A stretch of 64,000 nucleotides of DNA from Leptolyngbya sp. KIOST-1. Lineage in GTDB: Bacteria > Cyanobacteriota > Cyanobacteriia > Phormidesmidales > Phormidesmidaceae. Positions 1-9,279 of the stretch are shown piece after piece. The translations under genes were made by a program, and so were the position numbers. The DNA lies in contig NZ_JQFA01000002.1 in assembly GCF_000763385.1 (NCBI RefSeq), positions 62,001 through 126,000 on the forward strand. The letters are read 5' to 3'. The notes beneath the pieces were generated by a model. That model made no database searches. It saw only the letters and a list, made by a program, of their open reading frames with translations, and was not told the origin of the DNA. Position 1 is the first letter of the stretch; each line of letters opens with the position of its first letter.

Positions 1-498
1 AGCCCAGATGATTTTTTAGAGGCCACCCGATGGGCTGGTTTGATGACCTTGGCCCTGGCCGCACTGACGGGGTTTGCCTTTGTGTTTAAGTGGGGCCTGC
101 GGTTCCGTTTGGTGGGGGCCACCGGGTTCGCCGGAGTGCTCACCGTGGGTCTGCTCGGCCTGAGCTTTGAGCCCTTCAGCCGCACGGCGGTGCCCGGGGC
201 GGTGCCCTACACCACGGTCTACGACTCCGGGGCCAGCCAGATTGTCATTGCTGTCCCCCAGGAGATTGCCCCGGAAACCCTGGATGCCACCCTGCGGCAG
301 GCCGCCAGCAATTTGTTTAAGCCCTACCGGCTGGGACTGCCCGGTCAGGTCGCCACCATTCGCGCCCGCACCATTGCCCACGAACCCGGCGGCATCTCTA
401 AACTGGTCTACCTGGGGCAAATTCAACCCAATCCCAAGGGGGCAGAGGACGCGTTTCAGGTGCAGATCTACAGCCCTGGCCCGTCTACTCCCGGCTGA
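1..498 (+). CDS. ycf51: Ycf51 family protein, 5' end outside window
   Basis: Reading frame 1 is open from the first base (it begins with a Ser-Pro-Asp-Asp stretch) to a TGA at 496-498, so the true start lies upstream. The N-terminal part carries a hydrophobic helix, then the family-typical segments RFRLVGATGF, PGAVPY, and VIAVPQ followed by TLRQAASNLF. These match Ycf51 (DUF2518), a small membrane protein conserved in cyanobacteria and some plastids; its function is not established. The internal TTG/ATG at 40-45 are not convincing starts because conserved sequence precedes them. The next gene starts 50 bp downstream on the same strand. The family assignment is firm; the role is unknown. Confidence 0.85.
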   Translation, partial: SPDDFLEATRWAGLMTLALAALTGFAFVFKWGLRFRLVGATGFAGVLTVGLLGLSFEPFSRTAVPGAVPYTTVYDSGASQIVIAVPQEIAPETLDATLRQAASNLFKPYRLGLPGQVATIRARTIAHEPGGISKLVYLGQIQPNPKGAEDAFQVQIYSPGPSTPG

Positions 499-547
499 CC
501 TCCACTGGTCCCTCATCCACTCACTCTCTCCCGCCTCCCCACTGCCT

Positions 548-1711
548 ATGCCCACCCTCTCCCCCCTTCCCATCCTCGCCATCGCCCCGGCCCAGGTTGT
601 TCGCGGCGACGGCATTTTAGCTGACCAGGGGGCCGCAATCGCCCGCCTGGGTCAGCGCCCCCTGATTGTAGGCGGCGGCCACAGCCTGAAGCTGGCCGCC
701 CCGCTGGTCGAGGCGCTAGGGCAGCAGGGCCTGACGCCTCAGACTGCTGCCTACGGCCAGGACTGTAGCGAAAGCTCCCTGGAGCGCCTGCGGGCGATCG
801 CCGCTGAGCATCAGGCTGACCTGGTAATCGGCATCGGTGGCGGCAAGGCCCTCGACACGGCCAAACTGCTGGCCTACCAGATCGATTCCCCCGTGGTAAC
901 GGTGCCCACCGCCGCCGCCACCTGCGCCGCCTGGACCGCTCTGTCCAACGTCTACTCCGACCAGGGTGCCTTTCGCTACGATGTGGCCCTGCCCACCTGC
1001 CCCAGCCTACTCGTGCTCGACTACGCCCTGATTCGCACGGCCCCTCGCCGTACCCTGGTGGCGGGCATTGGCGACGGCCTGGCCAAGTGGTACGAGGCAG
1101 CGGTCAGTAGCGGGGCCAGCCAGCAAACCCTGATCGTGGCGGCAGTGCAGCAGGCCCGGGTGCTACGCGATATTCTCCTGCAAAAAACCCCGGCGGCCCT
1201 GCGCCAGTGGGGTGGCCCTGAGTGGCAGGAGGTGGTCGACGCCACCGTGCTGCTGGCCGGGGTAGTGGGCGGGGTGGGCGGTGCCCAGTGCCGCACGGTG
1301 GCGGCCCACGCCGTGCACAACGGCCTCACCCAGCTGCCCGCCAGTCACGGCATTCTCCACGGCGAGAAGGTGGCCTACGGTATTTTGGTGCAGCTGCGGC
1401 TGGAGGAAATGGGGGGCAACGCCGCCCTGGCCCGGGCCGCCCGGCAGCAGCTGTTGCCCTTTTACCGGGCCGCTGGACTGCCCCAAACCCTGAGCGACCT
1501 GGGGCTGGGCGATATGTCCCTCCACCAGCTGCAGCAGGCGGCGGAGTTTGCCTGCCGCGAGGGGTCCGATATTCACCACCTGCCCTTTACGGTGGCCCCG
1601 GCGGCGGTAATGGCGGCGATGGTATCGCCCCTGTGCCCTGAGCTGCGCGAAAAAGCTCGGCCCTCTGCCCCCCTTCGTCCTTCTAGCGTTGCCCCGGAGG
1701 TGCAGCCATGA
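548..1711 (+). CDS. iron-containing alcohol/glycerol dehydrogenase family protein
   Basis: 387 aa. The frame is open further upstream, but homology begins at the ATG at 548 (MPTLSPLP), followed by IAPAQVVRG. It has the glycerol-dehydrogenase-like layout: an N-terminal NAD-binding half with GGGKALDTAK and TVPTAAATCA, and a C-terminal metal half with DGLAKWYEA, AAHAVHNGLT and HGEKVAYG. These carry the Asp/His/His ligands of the family's divalent metal. It probably oxidises a polyol or reduces an aldehyde in the cytosol; the substrate cannot be read from sequence. Its stop overlaps the ATG of the aminotransferase by 4 bp (ATGA), so the two are translationally coupled and may act in one pathway (inference). 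Confidence 0.85.
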   Translation: MPTLSPLPILAIAPAQVVRGDGILADQGAAIARLGQRPLIVGGGHSLKLAAPLVEALGQQGLTPQTAAYGQDCSESSLERLRAIAAEHQADLVIGIGGGKALDTAKLLAYQIDSPVVTVPTAAATCAAWTALSNVYSDQGAFRYDVALPTCPSLLVLDYALIRTAPRRTLVAGIGDGLAKWYEAAVSSGASQQTLIVAAVQQARVLRDILLQKTPAALRQWGGPEWQEVVDATVLLAGVVGGVGGAQCRTVAAHAVHNGLTQLPASHGILHGEKVAYGILVQLRLEEMGGNAALARAARQQLLPFYRAAGLPQTLSDLGLGDMSLHQLQQAAEFACREGSDIHHLPFTVAPAAVMAAMVSPLCPELREKARPSAPLRPSSVAPEVQP

Positions 1712-2913
1712 CCCTCGACTGGATGCCCACCGCCCACCGCCTCAGCGCCCTGCCCCCCTACGTCTTTGCCCGTCTCGATGAGCTGAAGGCCCGCGCCCGC
1801 GAACAGGGGCTGGACCTGATCGACCTGGGCATGGGCAACCCGGATGGCCCCACCCCAGCCCCGGTGGTGGAGGCGGCGCGGGCCGCCATTGGCGATGTCG
1901 CTACCCACGGCTACCCCCCCTTTGAGGGCACCGCCAGTTTTCGCACCGCCATTACCGACTGGTACGGCCGCCGCTACGGCGTCGCCCTCGACCCCACCGC
2001 CGAGGCCCTGCCCCTGCTGGGCAGCAAGGAGGGGATTACCCACCTGGCGATGGCTTTTATCAACCCCGGCGACCTGGTGCTGGTGCCCACCCCGGCCTAC
2101 CCGGCACACTTTAGGGGGCCTGCGATCGCCGGAGCCGAGATCTACAACCTGCACCTCTCTGCCGCCAACAACTGGCTGATCGACTTCGACGCCATTCCGG
2201 TGGAGGTGGCCCAGCGGGCCAAGGCGCTGTTCTTTAACTACCCCAACAACCCCACCGCGGCCACCGCCCCCCGCGAGTTTTTCGAGCAGGCGGTGGAATT
2301 TGCCCACCGCCACCAGATCCTGCTGGTGCACGACCTCTGCTACGCCGAACTGGCCTTCGACGGCTACCAGCCCACCAGCCTGCTGGAAATTCCCGGTGGC
2401 AAAGAGGTGGGGGTTGAGTTTCATACCCTGTCGAAAACCTACAACATGGCGGGCTGGCGGGTGGGCTTTGTGGTGGGCAACTCCCACATCATTCAGGGCC
2501 TGCGCACCCTCAAAACCAACCTCGACTACGGCATCTTTGCGGCCCTGCAGCGGGCGGCGGAAACCGCCCTGTCCCTGCCTGACCACTACCTGGAGGAGGT
2601 GCAGCAGCGCTACTCCAGCCGTCGCGACTTTCTGATCGACGAGTTTGCCTCCCTGGGCTGGACGGTGGCCAAACCCCAGGCCACCATGTACCTGTGGGTA
2701 CCCTGCCCCCCCGACAGCACCTCCACCGACTTTGCCTTGGCGGTGCTGCAGGAAACCGGCGTGGTGGTCACCCCCGGCAATGCCTTTGGCCCCGGCGGGG
2801 AGGGCTATATTCGGGTTAGCCTGATTGCCGAATGCGATCGCCTGGCCGTTGCCATGGACCGCATTCGCCAGGCTGGCTTTCGGTTTGCCCCCCAGACGGC
2901 GGCGGCAATCTAG
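1708..2913 (+). CDS. PLP-dependent class I/II aminotransferase (AlaC / LL-DAP aminotransferase-like)
   Basis: 401 aa, full length for a fold-type I aminotransferase. Visible signatures are LGMGNPDGPTP near the N-terminus, the PNNPT loop, the HDLCYAELAFDG Asp/Tyr region and HTLSKTYNMAGWRVGF with the Schiff-base lysine at K243. The motif set resembles aspartate/alanine aminotransferases annotated as AlaC or LL-diaminopimelate aminotransferase in cyanobacteria. The substrate is inferred and uncertain. The start codon overlaps the dehydrogenase stop. Its own stop, TAG at 2911-2913, is part of the CTAG that flanks a small inserted element starting at 2914, so the 3' end may have been remodelled by that insertion. 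Confidence 0.85.
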   Translation: MTLDWMPTAHRLSALPPYVFARLDELKARAREQGLDLIDLGMGNPDGPTPAPVVEAARAAIGDVATHGYPPFEGTASFRTAITDWYGRRYGVALDPTAEALPLLGSKEGITHLAMAFINPGDLVLVPTPAYPAHFRGPAIAGAEIYNLHLSAANNWLIDFDAIPVEVAQRAKALFFNYPNNPTAATAPREFFEQAVEFAHRHQILLVHDLCYAELAFDGYQPTSLLEIPGGKEVGVEFHTLSKTYNMAGWRVGFVVGNSHIIQGLRTLKTNLDYGIFAALQRAAETALSLPDHYLEEVQQRYSSRRDFLIDEFASLGWTVAKPQATMYLWVPCPPDSTSTDFALAVLQETGVVVTPGNAFGPGGEGYIRVSLIAECDRLAVAMDRIRQAGFRFAPQTAAAI

Positions 2914-3035
2914 GGCGTGTCATCAATTGTGGTCAAAAGCTCGGTATATCACGCTTTGCCACGCCTGACCCAAAAGCCAGGTTAGGGGCTGCAACCTTTA
3001 ATTTTAGGCGTTTGGCAGCTACTTGATGACAGCCC
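2914..3035. mobile_element. MITE-like insertion, 122 bp, flanked by CTAG
   Basis: The ends are inverted repeats. The left end reads GGGCGTGTCATCAA and the complement of the right end reads GGGCTGTCATCAA, differing by one inserted base. CTAG occurs directly on both sides (2910-2913 and 3036-3039), consistent with a target duplication. There is no coding potential inside. Ends of this form occur on some IS5-superfamily elements (family inference, weak). It fills most of the gap between the aminotransferase and tatA. Confidence 0.6.
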
Positions 3036-3190
3036 CTAGGAGCTGCTATCCATTGGCGTCTGAGGCCGACAGTAAACGGCTTATAGCCAGAATTGATGCC
3101 CCGTTTGGGGCCAGCGCCGAGGCAATTGCCCCGTCGGTAGACTGGTCCCAGGCTGTATAGTTATACAAACCTCCAACCCCCGCTACCACC

Positions 3191-3388
3191 ATGTTTAACC
3201 TCGGCTGGACTGAAGTTGCCCTTGTGATTGGGGTGGCCGTGCTGATCTTTGGCCCCAAGAAAATTCCTGAGCTAGGCAGCGCCCTGGGCAAAACCCTGCG
3301 CGGCTTCAAAGAAGAAATGAACCAGAATCCTGAAGATACGGCCCTCGACACCTACGACGATGCCGAAGACGCCGATGTGTACCGTTAG
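3191..3388 (+). CDS. tatA: Sec-independent translocase TatA/TatE
   Basis: 65 aa. The N-terminal half is one hydrophobic helix (MFNLGWTEVALVIGVAVLIF) followed directly by the FGPKKIPELG hinge and an amphipathic helix (LGKTLRGFKEEM), with an acidic tail. This is the diagnostic TatA/E layout. TatA oligomerises to form the pore of the twin-arginine pathway in thylakoid and plasma membranes. In length it fits TatA rather than TatB. sppA follows 34 bp later on the same strand, placing two protein export and quality-control functions together. Confidence 0.9.
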   Translation: MFNLGWTEVALVIGVAVLIFGPKKIPELGSALGKTLRGFKEEMNQNPEDTALDTYDDAEDADVYR

Positions 3389-3422
3389 ACTGGCTTCGTA
3401 ACTGTCTATCCCTCATTAACCC

Positions 3423-5285
3423 ATGCGGCAATTTTTGAAGTACACCCTGGCCAGCCTGACCGGGTCGATTTTATTTTTTTTGCTGCTGGGCTTTTTGGTC
3501 GCCCTGGGGGCGATGGGGCTGGTGGGGGTACTGATGGCTGGCTTCAGCCGCGACAGCGATAGCCTCGCCCTCGATAAAGACACCGTACTGGTCTATGACC
3601 TCTCCACGGTCATCCCCGACTCCATTGCCACGGTTGACCCCAGTGCGCTGGTCTTTGGCGGCTCCGACCCCGGTCGGCTCACCCTGCGGGAGGCGGTGCT
3701 GGCCCTGGAGTCTGCCGCCACCGACGATCGCATCGTCGCCCTCTATTTAAAGGGTGGCAGCGCCATAGGGGTGGGGCTGGCCAGCCAGGCGGAACTGCAC
3801 CCGGCCATCGAGGCTTTCCAGGCGGCGGGCAAACCAATTCTGGCCTACGACATAGCCTGGGATGAGCAAGAATACGCCCTGGCGGCTTTGGCCGACACGG
3901 TGTACCTCAACCCCTTTGGGGACATCGAAATGAACGGCCTCTACGCCGAAACCATGTACCAGGCTGAGGCCCTGGAAAAGCTGGGTGTCGGGGTGCAGGT
4001 GACCCGGGTGGGCCGCTACAAGTCGGCGGTAGAACCGCTGATTCGCAGCACGATGAGCGCTGAGGAGCGGGAGCAGACCCAGCGGCTGCTGTGGGATGTG
4101 TGGCAGCATCTGCTCGATACCGCCGCTGCGCCCCGCGACCTCACGCCCCAGCAGTTTCAGGCCGTCGCCAACCGCCAGGGGTTCCTGTTTGGGGAGGAGG
4201 CTAAGACCCAGAACTTCGTCGACGCGATCGCCTACGAAGACGAAGTAATCACCGCCCTGCGGGGGCTCACAGGGGAAGGCCCCCTGACCGACAGCGGAGA
4301 CCTCAGCGGCAGCGCCAGTGAAGACGACCTCGACTTTCGCCAGGTAGACCTGGTCGACTATGCCAAAACTGCCGCCGATCCCCTCACCAGCCGCCGCTCC
4401 AGCAACCAGGTGGCCTTGGTCTACGCCGAGGGCGCCATTATCGATGGCGGTGACGACAGCGACCTGAGCCAGAGCGGCGTAATTGCGGCCAATGCCCTGG
4501 CCCGCCAGCTGCGCCAGCTGCGCCAGGACAACGAGGTCAAGGCCGTGGTGCTGCGAGTCAACAGCCCCGGCGGCAGCGCCACCGCCTCGGAGGTCATTCT
4601 GCGCGAGGTGCGGCTCCTGCGGGAGGCGGACAAGCCGGTTGTGGTCTCCATGGGCAACGTGGCCGCCTCCGGGGGCTACTGGATCGCCTCCCAGGCCGAT
4701 GCGATCGTCGCTCAGCCCACGACCATCACTGGCTCGATTGGGGTGTTCGGCATTTTTCTCAACCTGGAAGACCTGGGCGGCAAAGTGGGGGTGAACTGGG
4801 ACGGGGTCAAAACCGCCGAGTTGGCCGATATTTTTACCAGCACCCGGCCCAAAACCGAGGCGGAGCTGGCCATTTTGCAGCGCACGGTCGATGCCATCTA
4901 CGACAGCTTTTTAGATCGGGTGGTCGAGGGGCGCAACTTGGACCGGGCGGCGGTGGCAGAGCTGGCCCAGGGGCGGGTGTGGTCGGGCAAAGCGGCGCTG
5001 GATCTGGGCCTGGTGGACGAGCTGGGGGGGATCAATACGGCAATCGTCACCGCCGCGGACCTGGCCAGCCTGGAGGAGGACTGGCGGCTGAAGGAGTACC
5101 CCGAACCCGACGAATGGCAGCGGTTTCTACGGGTATTTCTGAATACCGAAACCACCCCAGCCATCGCCCACGACCCCCTTACCACCCAGGTGCTATCGTT
5201 CGTTGACGACGCTCAGCTCCTTCGCACCCTCAACGACCCGCGCGGCATCTACGCCATCATGCCCTTTCGGCTGACGATTAAGTAG
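3423..5285 (+). CDS. sppA: signal peptide peptidase SppA, 67-kDa type
   Basis: 620 aa, the double-domain length of E. coli-type SppA. An N-terminal membrane helix (TGSILFFLLLGFLVALGAMG) anchors it. The first S49 domain supplies the general-base lysine in VTRVGRYKSA (K200). The second contains LRVNSPGG and the nucleophile in NVAASGGYW (S416), then TGSIGVFG. The Ser/Lys dyad split between two tandem domains is the hallmark of this type. It degrades remnant signal peptides in the membrane. In cyanobacteria SppA1 is also linked to phycobilisome degradation under light acclimation, which is relevant given the photoacclimation cluster downstream (known for the family; role here inferred). Confidence 0.92.
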   Translation: MRQFLKYTLASLTGSILFFLLLGFLVALGAMGLVGVLMAGFSRDSDSLALDKDTVLVYDLSTVIPDSIATVDPSALVFGGSDPGRLTLREAVLALESAATDDRIVALYLKGGSAIGVGLASQAELHPAIEAFQAAGKPILAYDIAWDEQEYALAALADTVYLNPFGDIEMNGLYAETMYQAEALEKLGVGVQVTRVGRYKSAVEPLIRSTMSAEEREQTQRLLWDVWQHLLDTAAAPRDLTPQQFQAVANRQGFLFGEEAKTQNFVDAIAYEDEVITALRGLTGEGPLTDSGDLSGSASEDDLDFRQVDLVDYAKTAADPLTSRRSSNQVALVYAEGAIIDGGDDSDLSQSGVIAANALARQLRQLRQDNEVKAVVLRVNSPGGSATASEVILREVRLLREADKPVVVSMGNVAASGGYWIASQADAIVAQPTTITGSIGVFGIFLNLEDLGGKVGVNWDGVKTAELADIFTSTRPKTEAELAILQRTVDAIYDSFLDRVVEGRNLDRAAVAELAQGRVWSGKAALDLGLVDELGGINTAIVTAADLASLEEDWRLKEYPEPDEWQRFLRVFLNTETTPAIAHDPLTTQVLSFVDDAQLLRTLNDPRGIYAIMPFRLTIK

Positions 5286-5316
5286 CGCCTAAAGTAGCCT
5301 CATTAGCCCCCGGCCC

Positions 5317-6339
5317 CTACCTCACCTTCTTCCGCTTCTTCACCCCGTGAATACCGTGGACGCGCATGAGGTCGGCCAGGGTTGTGCAGTAGGGCTCCAG
5401 GGCAAAGGTGGCGGGACTGACGGCTCCGGCATAAATGAAGTGACGGTAGCGGAGGCAGAAATAATCCCAGGGGGCCATCTGCACCCGAAAGATTTTAATC
5501 AGCACGTCGGCCAGCCACAAAGACAGCGGAATCCGAAACCAGATGCGCTGGCCAAAGTAGTCGCAGATCTGCTCCACGGCCTGGTTGACGGTCAGAGGCG
5601 GGTTGCCCAGCACGTACTCTCGGTACCCGTTGGCCGAGGGGTGCCCAACCAAGTAGTAGACCACGGTCGCAATGTCCTGGGCGTGGGCAAAATGAAACCC
5701 TGCGTCGGCCTGAAAAAACCGCACCAGCCCCACCCAGCGGGTGACATCCCTGAGCCCTGCCGAAATAAAGGAGTAGGGCTTGTTTCTGTCACCGCCAAAC
5801 ACCAGGGTGGGAAACACCGTGGTGATTTTGTCGTACACCGCCAGCTCTGGCAGGCGACGGTGACACTCGTACTTACTGCGAATATATTCGGTGCCAATCG
5901 CCCCCGCCTCGGGCAGCGGATCGCTCTGCTGGTTCAAAATGCTGGCGGTGGAAAAGTAGATCACCTGCTGGCAGCGCTGGGGATCGAGGTGGGACATCAC
6001 CGCCAGATTGGCATCGACATTGATCGCCTCGACGTAACCAGGGTCACCCCCCCAGGCCGCCGCCGTCAAAATAGCGATATCGATCGTGGGCAGCAAATCC
6101 GTCAGCGGCTCAATGTTCTCCAGCCCACCGCGCAGAATGTGAACCCGGGGGTTATCCTGCACCGGCAGCTGCAGCTTTTCAGGGTGGCGCAACAGCAAAA
6201 ACAGCTCGTAGCGATCGCTCGTCAGCAGCAGGTCAAGAATATAGTGGCCAATACAGCCGCTAGCCCCGGTCATAAACACGCGCAGGGTATCCGGGGAGGT
6301 CGAGGTCGGAGAAAGGGTGTCCAAATCGCTCAGGTTCAT
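5317..6339 (-). CDS. NAD(P)-dependent epimerase/dehydratase, extended SDR
   Basis: 340 aa. A Rossmann fold starts at residue 20 with FMTGASGCIG (nucleotide-binding GxxGxxG). It continues with an ILTAAAWGG segment, YFSTAS containing the catalytic Ser/Thr, and YIRSK, the YxxxK catalytic pair. The C-terminal part is variable and contains an amphipathic WLADVLIK segment. This is an extended short-chain dehydrogenase acting on a sugar nucleotide, sterol or other small molecule; the substrate cannot be assigned. It is convergent with sppA and divergent from the pilin gene. The start at 6339 leaves a 20-residue Ser/Thr/Asp-rich leader before the fold. Confidence 0.85.
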   Translation of the reverse strand: MNLSDLDTLSPTSTSPDTLRVFMTGASGCIGHYILDLLLTSDRYELFLLLRHPEKLQLPVQDNPRVHILRGGLENIEPLTDLLPTIDIAILTAAAWGGDPGYVEAINVDANLAVMSHLDPQRCQQVIYFSTASILNQQSDPLPEAGAIGTEYIRSKYECHRRLPELAVYDKITTVFPTLVFGGDRNKPYSFISAGLRDVTRWVGLVRFFQADAGFHFAHAQDIATVVYYLVGHPSANGYREYVLGNPPLTVNQAVEQICDYFGQRIWFRIPLSLWLADVLIKIFRVQMAPWDYFCLRYRHFIYAGAVSPATFALEPYCTTLADLMRVHGIHGVKKRKKVR

Positions 6340-6538
6340 GGGTATAGTCTGACAGTTTAGACCGTTTTGGCAGAGCTAGGTCCCTTTTCAACCCAGGGGC
6401 GGTAGGGCAGCGCTCCCATTTCGTCTACCGGAGCCGGCCAGGTCTGTTTGAAGCTCAGGTAAAGTTAACCCATTTTCCCCGGTTATCTCCGAGTAATTGC
6501 GTAGAAGGTTGGGCAACCTCCACTACCGTATATCGGCT

Positions 6539-7060
6539 ATGGCTGCCCTCAATCGTCACCTCAGCAGGTCCTATCCCCCCTGTAACAAGGCTAACCAGCA
6601 GGGATTTTCCCTGATCGAAGTACTGGTCGTCGTCGTCATTTTAGGGATTTTGGCCAGTATCGCCCTGCCCAGTTTTTTGAGCCAGGCCGCCCGGTCCAAA
6701 CAGTCCAGAGCCCTGATGTACATCGGCCTGGTCAACCGGGCCCAGCAGACCTTTTTTATTGAAAACGATCGCTTTGCCACCTCGACCGCCGAACTGGGCT
6801 TTGCCGATGCCAACGCTCCCGCCGAGTACACCTACACGGTCACGTCCCCAGCCAGCGGCATTGAAATGACCCAGACCCAGGCCATACCGACGAACCCGGC
6901 CCTGCGGGGCTACGCCGGGGTTGTGTTTACCACCGTAGACCCGGAGGGAGGGGCGCGGCTGGGAATGGTAATCTGCCAGGGCAACACGGCCAGCACCCCC
7001 GACCCCACCCCGGTGGCGGTAGCTGGACAGGTGCAGATCACTAACTGCAATACGCTGTAG
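6539..7060 (+). CDS. type IV pilin-like protein (PilA/pseudopilin)
   Basis: 173 aa from ATG 6539. An upstream TTG at 6497 in the same frame is less likely. The leader of about 22 residues ends in NQQG followed by FSLIEVLVVVVILGILASIALPSF, the classic class III signal: PilD cleavage G^F, Glu+5 and a hydrophobic alpha-1 helix. The globular part resembles cyanobacterial major pilin-like proteins (TSTAELGF, Tyr/Thr-rich strands). Two cysteines near the C-terminus (VICQGN, ITNCN) can form the D-loop disulphide. It would be exported as a fibre subunit for motility or DNA uptake. It stands alone, with no pil assembly genes beside it. Confidence 0.85.
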   Translation: MAALNRHLSRSYPPCNKANQQGFSLIEVLVVVVILGILASIALPSFLSQAARSKQSRALMYIGLVNRAQQTFFIENDRFATSTAELGFADANAPAEYTYTVTSPASGIEMTQTQAIPTNPALRGYAGVVFTTVDPEGGARLGMVICQGNTASTPDPTPVAVAGQVQITNCNTL

Positions 7061-7222
7061 CCAGCAGCGCTGGTCCTGGGCCGGGGGCGCTTGGGCCCTG
7101 GGTTGAACGAGGAAATTGCCGCCCGGAGTGCCGCCGCCTTTGTAACAAACACTACGGAATGCCGTAGCTGAGACCCGGGTGCAGCGCTAAAGTAAAGGGT
7201 AGCCCGTTTAGCTGTACCTGCC

Positions 7223-7942
7223 GTGGCCCCTGCCCAGTCCCCCTCTCCCTCTGCCACCGACATCCAGACGCTCTTCGATCGCATTGCCCCGGTCTACGAC
7301 AGCCTGAACGAACGCCTCAGCTTTGGGCTGCATCGGGTTTGGAAGCGGATGACCGTGCGCTGGAGTGGGGCTGCCCCTGGCCACCGGGTCCTCGACGTGT
7401 GCTGCGGCAGCGGCGATCTGGCCCTGATGCTGGCCCAGGCCGTAGGCCCCACGGGCACCGTCTACGGCCTCGATTTTTCGGCAGAGCTGCTGGCGGTAGC
7501 GGCGAAACGCGATCGCCGTACCCACGCCCCCGCATCACTGCACTGGGTTCAGGGAGACGCCCTGGACCTGCCCTTTGAGGCCAACAGCTTCGATGCCGCC
7601 ACCATGGGCTACGGACTGCGTAACCTCACTGACATCCCCCAGGGGTTGGCCGAGCTGCAGCGGGTGCTCAAGCCAGAAGCCAGGGCCGCCATTCTCGATT
7701 TCCATCGGCCCCAGGGCCAGCTGGCCGAGCAGTTTCAGCGCTGGTACCTCAATGCCCTGGTGGTGCCCACCGCCGAGCAGATGGGCCTGAGCGACGAGTA
7801 TGCCTACCTGGGTCCCAGTATCGATCGCTTTCCCACCGGAGCAGAGCAGGTGACCCTGGCCCGCCAGGCTGGGTTTGCGTCTGCCATTCACTACACCATA
7901 GCTGGCGGGCTGATGGGGGTCCTGGTGGTAGAGTCGCCATGA
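7223..7942 (+). CDS. menG: demethyl-menaquinone/phylloquinone C-methyltransferase
   Basis: 239 aa with a GTG start at 7223 ([18 protein letters not shown]). Signatures of the UbiE/MenG family are all present: [17 protein letters not shown], motif [12 protein letters not shown] for SAM binding, the MGYGLRN motif and LDFHRP. In cyanobacteria this enzyme methylates 2-phytyl-1,4-naphthoquinol, the last step of phylloquinone (photosystem I A1 acceptor) synthesis. Its stop overlaps the start of the DUF445 gene by 4 bp (ATGA), so the two are translationally coupled. Confidence 0.88.
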   Translation: MAPAQSPSPSATDIQTLFDRIAPVYDSLNERLSFGLHRVWKRMTVRWSGAAPGHRVLDVCCGSGDLALMLAQAVGPTGTVYGLDFSAELLAVAAKRDRRTHAPASLHWVQGDALDLPFEANSFDAATMGYGLRNLTDIPQGLAELQRVLKPEARAAILDFHRPQGQLAEQFQRWYLNALVVPTAEQMGLSDEYAYLGPSIDRFPTGAEQVTLARQAGFASAIHYTIAGGLMGVLVVESP

Positions 7943-9180
7943 CTGGATCTGAGCTGTGGCTACTGCTGGCTCCGCCGATCATCGGCGGTACCATCGGCTA
8001 TTTCACCAATGACATTGCCATTAAGATGCTGTTTCGGCCCTACCGCCCCCTCTACCTGGCCGGGCGGCGGCTACCCTTTACCCCAGGGCTGATTCCCAGC
8101 AACCAGGAGCGCCTGGCCAAACGCATCTCCGACACTATTATGGGGTCGCTGCTCACGCCCGAAGAGCTGCAAAACCTGGCCCGACGGCTGCTGCAGACCG
8201 ATCGCACCCAGGCGGCAATCAAGTGGCTATTGCAGCTGGCCCTCGACCAGGTCCAGAGCCGGGCCCAGGTGCGCACCGCCAATATTGCCGGGGCCATTTT
8301 GCAAGACCTGTTCGGCAAATCTCTGCCCCGGCTAATTCGGGTATGGGCCCGCCGCGAAGATTTTTTGGAACCCCAGCTCAACCAGCTCTTCGATCAGGTG
8401 TTGATCGACTTCAGGCTGACCGCCGACCAGGCCGACCAGATCGTCACCTGGCTGCTCTCGGGCGTTTTCCCCCCCGACAAGCTGCGCCAGCTCGTGGTTG
8501 ACTTTCTCACCGATCGCAACATTCAAGTCATCGACACCATTTTTCGCGAGCGCACCAGCGGCACCTACTGGGTGGTGGCCAACCTGTTCGGCGTCCGCAA
8601 TGCCCTCAGCCGCCTGCGGGCCTTCTGCCTTGACGAGCGCGAGCTCAGCAACGCCCGCATTGCCGAACTGGTGGTGGCTCTACAGGTGAAAAAGCGGCTA
8701 CAGGAGTCGCTGCAGCGGGTCTCTCTGCAAAACCTGCCGGTGTCTACCGTGCGCCAGGTGCGGCGCAACCTGCGCGAGTCGATCCAAAGCTACATCCGCA
8801 CCCTGGGACCGGAGTTTGTGCGCGGGCTGGGGGCCTCGGTCAACTGGGAAATGCTGGCCACCCAGTTGCTCAACCGGCTGCAGAATTCTGAGGTGATCAC
8901 CCAGTCCCTAGACCCCGTAAGCGAAGAGCTAGCGCTGATCCTAGAGCGCTACCTGGAGCGGGATTTAGAGTCTCTGGTGGCGCAGATCATCCCCATTCTC
9001 AATATTGATCAGGTGATTATCGATCGGGTGCGCGGCACGTCCGCCAGGGAACTGGAGATGGCAATTCAGGGCATTGTGCGCAATGAACTCCAGGCGATTG
9101 TCAACCTGGGTGGCATTCTGGGCTTTGGAATCGGGGTGTTGCAGGCCATTTTTTTCTATGTGCAGCGGGGCGGGGGATAA
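7939..9180 (+). CDS. DUF445 family membrane protein
   Basis: 413 aa. The N-terminal helix [22 protein letters not shown] followed by FRPYRP and [10 protein letters not shown] is the DUF445 signature. A long, mostly alpha-helical middle and a second hydrophobic helix at the extreme C-terminus ([18 protein letters not shown]) complete the family layout, placing both ends in the membrane. The biochemical role is unknown. It is coupled to menG through a 4-bp overlap. It is convergent with the isiX cluster; only about 100 bp, including the isiX terminator, separates them. Confidence 0.85.
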   Translation: MTGSELWLLLAPPIIGGTIGYFTNDIAIKMLFRPYRPLYLAGRRLPFTPGLIPSNQERLAKRISDTIMGSLLTPEELQNLARRLLQTDRTQAAIKWLLQLALDQVQSRAQVRTANIAGAILQDLFGKSLPRLIRVWARREDFLEPQLNQLFDQVLIDFRLTADQADQIVTWLLSGVFPPDKLRQLVVDFLTDRNIQVIDTIFRERTSGTYWVVANLFGVRNALSRLRAFCLDERELSNARIAELVVALQVKKRLQESLQRVSLQNLPVSTVRQVRRNLRESIQSYIRTLGPEFVRGLGASVNWEMLATQLLNRLQNSEVITQSLDPVSEELALILERYLERDLESLVAQIIPILNIDQVIIDRVRGTSARELEMAIQGIVRNELQAIVNLGGILGFGIGVLQAIFFYVQRGGG

Positions 9181-9219
9181 CCGGTTTACCCGTTCAGGCT
9201 ACGTGTAGACATAGAACAC

Positions 9220-9257
9220 AAAAAGTCTCCCCACCCCTTGCAATGGGGCCGGGAGAC
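9220..9257 (-). terminator. Rho-independent terminator of the isiX cluster
   Basis: On the minus strand, GTCTCCC (9257-9251) pairs with GGGAGAC (9231-9225). The stem is extended by a C-rich/G-rich inner arm and followed by TTTTTG. It begins 22 bp past the isiX stop and should end the apcD4-apcB3-isiX transcript. Confidence 0.8.
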
Positions 9258-9279
9258 AGCTAGGCGCGGTGATCCAAAA

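Noticed and set aside
1573..2586. Long minus-strand open frame opposite the aminotransferase
   Set aside because: Gly/Val/His-rich antisense shadow of a GC-rich gene; no domain, no ribosome site.
6497..6538. TTG start for the pilin gene
   Set aside because: Adds 14 basic residues before an already long prepilin leader; the ATG at 6539 suffices.
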